This document shows positions 62,341 to 64,000 of a stretch of DNA of 64,000 bases, in pieces. The position numbers and the translations under genes were made by a program. The notes under the pieces are model-generated. The model did not search any database. It was not told the origin of the DNA and saw nothing but the letters and a program-made list of their open reading frames with translations. The DNA comes from Flavobacterium notoginsengisoli (GTDB lineage: Bacteria > Bacteroidota > Bacteroidia > Flavobacteriales > Flavobacteriaceae), in NCBI RefSeq assembly GCF_014207905.1, contig NZ_JACHLB010000003.1:248001-312000 (forward strand), written 5' to 3'. Each line of letters starts with the position of its first letter. Within the stretch, counting starts at the first letter, position 1.

Positions 62341-63564
62341 TTATTTATCTAATTCAATTGATGCTAACAAAAAGGCTCCAAGACCAATTGCACCATTTTC
62401 TTTTGTTTTAGAAGTAAGATAATATTGGTTTGTACCATCACGAAAAGGCTTTCCACCTAAACCTACATTTGATGAAACATTTAAAACATTTACTACTCCC
62501 TTTTTATCTACTTTAATAAACTCTTTTATAAAACTATCAAATGATTTTTTGGCTATTGCTTTGTAGCTTGCTGATAAATACCCTTTATTAGCGCCTTTTG
62601 CAAATGCATAAATAATCATTCCAGAAGCAGATGGCTCTACGTAGTTTCCATACAATTCTGTTTTATCAGCAACCTGATACCACAATCCAGATTCGCTTTT
62701 ATACTGATTTACATTTTTTGCAATCTGATTTAAATACCCAACCAAAACCTTATATTTTGGATGTGATTTCGGAAAATAATCTAACGTTTCAACCAATGCT
62801 ACCATGTACCAACCAATACCACGCCCCCAAATAGTTGGCGAAGTTCCCGTTTGTTTATCTGCCCAGCCAATTTCTTTACTTTCGTCCCAAGCTTGGTAAA
62901 CTAGTCCTGTTTTTTTGTCAACTATATGTTTTTGAACCAATTCGAACTGTTTGGCTACATCATCCAGACTTTTTCCTTTTTCGAATTTAACCGTAAATTG
63001 AGTATAGAATGGCTCAGCCATATATAAACCATCAATCCACATTTGGTTAGGATAAATTTGCTTATGCCAAAATCCACCACTTGCTGTTCTAGGCTGGCTT
63101 TCTAACTGATTTCTTAATTCACCAATAATTTTCAAATAGCGTGAATCTTTAGTAATATCATAAAGATTAAACAATAATTTTCCTGGATTTAAATAATCAA
63201 TATTGTATTCTTTAATATCATATTTTTTAATATTTCCAGTGCTGTCGATCATTCCATCGACATACTCTTTTATATAATTTAAATATTTTTTATCGTTTGT
63301 TTTTTGGTATAACTTTTCAAATCCAGACAATACAAAACCCATTTTATAATCCCATTTTGGTCTATCATTTCCGTCTAGCTGCCAAGCTTGCGGGTATTTA
63401 TTAAGGATGGAAAGCGCAGTTCTTTCTGACCATTTTAAATCATATGAGATTACTGAATTTTCAGTTTCTAATTGATTCTGTGAATTCGTCTTGTTAGCGA
63501 AAATCAACAGAAAAAACAAAATAAGCTTTGCAAAATTGACTGTTGTAGAAAGAGATTTACCCAT
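62341..63564 (-). CDS. GH105 unsaturated rhamnogalacturonyl hydrolase, soluble periplasmic paralogue
   Basis: The product (407 residues, equal in length to its neighbour) has a plain signal peptide (LILFFLLIFANKTNSQ) without lipobox Cys, so it should be soluble in the periplasm. GH105 features are RPKWDYKMGFVLSGFEKL near 67, GGFWHKQIYPNQMWIDG near 162, YQAWDESKEIGW near 223, and TIWGRGIGWYMVALVE near 243. It is more divergent towards the C-terminus (NVLNVSSNVGLGGKPF against TLTNCCQVAGLGGTPY in the neighbour). The pair looks like a tandem duplication followed by split localisation or substrate. Confidence 0.92.
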   Translation of the reverse strand: MGKSLSTTVNFAKLILFFLLIFANKTNSQNQLETENSVISYDLKWSERTALSILNKYPQAWQLDGNDRPKWDYKMGFVLSGFEKLYQKTNDKKYLNYIKEYVDGMIDSTGNIKKYDIKEYNIDYLNPGKLLFNLYDITKDSRYLKIIGELRNQLESQPRTASGGFWHKQIYPNQMWIDGLYMAEPFYTQFTVKFEKGKSLDDVAKQFELVQKHIVDKKTGLVYQAWDESKEIGWADKQTGTSPTIWGRGIGWYMVALVETLDYFPKSHPKYKVLVGYLNQIAKNVNQYKSESGLWYQVADKTELYGNYVEPSASGMIIYAFAKGANKGYLSASYKAIAKKSFDSFIKEFIKVDKKGVVNVLNVSSNVGLGGKPFRDGTNQYYLTSKTKENGAIGLGAFLLASIELDK

Positions 63565-63614
63565 AAAATATACCTTTTATCTTTTTAAATTAATGCTTCG
63601 AATTTTGCTCTAAT

Positions 63615-64000
63615 TTATTTAAAAATTTTGTCTAAAAATTGTATTGTGTAAGAAATTGTTTGCTTAAACCAAGGTTCGTAAAACCAAAATGAATGCGGAG
63701 AATCTGGAATAGTTTGCACTTCATTATAAATTTTATTTTCATTCAAAATCTTAATCATATCATCTCTTCCTGCATGAAATCTTGGAATACTGCTACAGAT
63801 ATACAAAACTGGAGGCGTATTTTTATCTGTATGCGTTAATGCTGAAGCCTCTTTCCATATTTCTGGAATTTCATCTGATTTTCCACCCAACCAAAATGCA
63901 GCCATATCGCCTTCTGATGATTCTGGATGTTTGAATGCTAAAACACCGTCTACATCAATTATAGCATTTACTTTTGATGATGATTTGCTTTTAAAAGCTT
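63615..64000 (-). CDS. alpha/beta hydrolase, probable carbohydrate esterase (5' end outside window)
   Basis: The C-terminal 128 residues are present; the reading frame is open to the right edge. Visible are NAIIDVDGVLAFKHPESSEGD with a long insert after a core strand, PPVLYICSSIPRFHAGRDDM near the end, and IPDSPHSFWFYEPWFKQT, containing a His positioned like the catalytic His of alpha/beta hydrolases. The nucleophile lies outside the window. In this pectin locus a role in deacetylating oligosaccharides is likely. Its stop is about 50 bases before the GH105 gene, so the operon continues rightwards. Confidence 0.75.
   Translation of the reverse strand, partial: AFKSKSSSKVNAIIDVDGVLAFKHPESSEGDMAAFWLGGKSDEIPEIWKEASALTHTDKNTPPVLYICSSIPRFHAGRDDMIKILNENKIYNEVQTIPDSPHSFWFYEPWFKQTISYTIQFLDKIFK

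Noticed and set aside
1..64000. Mobile elements, prophage or integrases
   Set aside because: No transposase, integrase, or phage-type protein was found, and none of the foldback repeats encloses a gene for movement.

Overview
The window is AT-rich DNA from a member of the Bacteroidota, most likely a Flavobacterium. The evidence is a SusC/SusD pair, a hybrid two-component sensor, DUF4861 and DUF2911 proteins, a Bacteroidota histone-H1-like small protein, promoters matching TTG-N19/20-TAnnTTTG, and weak Shine-Dalgarno signals. The content is dominated by breakdown of plant-type acidic polysaccharides and use of the resulting sugars. No tRNA, rRNA, CRISPR array, transposase or phage gene was seen.

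Layout. (1) 1-4,200: a membrane protein cut by the left edge, a small glycine/alanine-rich protein, a SpoIIAA-like protein, a secreted metallophosphoesterase and a HAD phosphatase. (2) 4,283-27,974: a uronate/glycan locus. It holds a DUF4861 protein behind a palindromic operator candidate and a LacI-type regulator divergent from YhcH, KDPG aldolase, a mannonate-type SDR and mannonate dehydratase. These are followed by a secreted beta-helix protein of unknown activity, a hybrid two-component sensor broken by a one-base frameshift, a 30-residue hydrophobic ORF, SusC, SusD, GH88, two GH2 enzymes and a DUF2911 protein. GH88, GH2 and the mannonate enzymes together point to a glucuronate-containing glycan. 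Uronate isomerase and KDG kinase are not in the window. (3) 28,173-36,296: a periplasmic PaoABC-type molybdenum hydroxylase with the genes needed to mature it (NifS-like cysteine desulfurase, MocA-like cytidylyltransferase, XdhC-like chaperone) and a LuxR-type regulator. (4) 36,328-37,673: a DUF1349 lipoprotein and a YegP-like protein. (5) 37,695-48,450: a rhamnose operon on the minus strand (rhaT, bifunctional rhaEW, rhaI, kinase) running into lutABC, with a GntR-type regulator on the plus strand. RhaEW should end in L-lactate, which LutABC turns into pyruvate. (6) 48,565-48,741: a 58-residue histone-H1-like gene with a consensus promoter. (7) 49,051-64,000: a pectin/rhamnogalacturonan locus on the minus strand: esterase (cut by the right edge), two GH105, GH43, a PL10-CE8 fusion, GH28, CE12 esterase, a short adhesin-like protein, an unknown protein, DUF4861 and a second GH28. 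Its SusC/SusD pair must lie outside the window.

The parts fit one diet. Region 7 releases rhamnose, galacturonate and unsaturated uronates from pectin; region 5 burns the rhamnose; region 2 both degrades a glucuronate-type glycan and supplies a uronate pathway through mannonate and KDG.

The most striking non-coding feature is that nearly every gap between co-directional genes, including eight successive gaps from 7,981 to 25,493, holds a foldback repeat built from short phrases of a few families. Several families recur at distant sites in the window.
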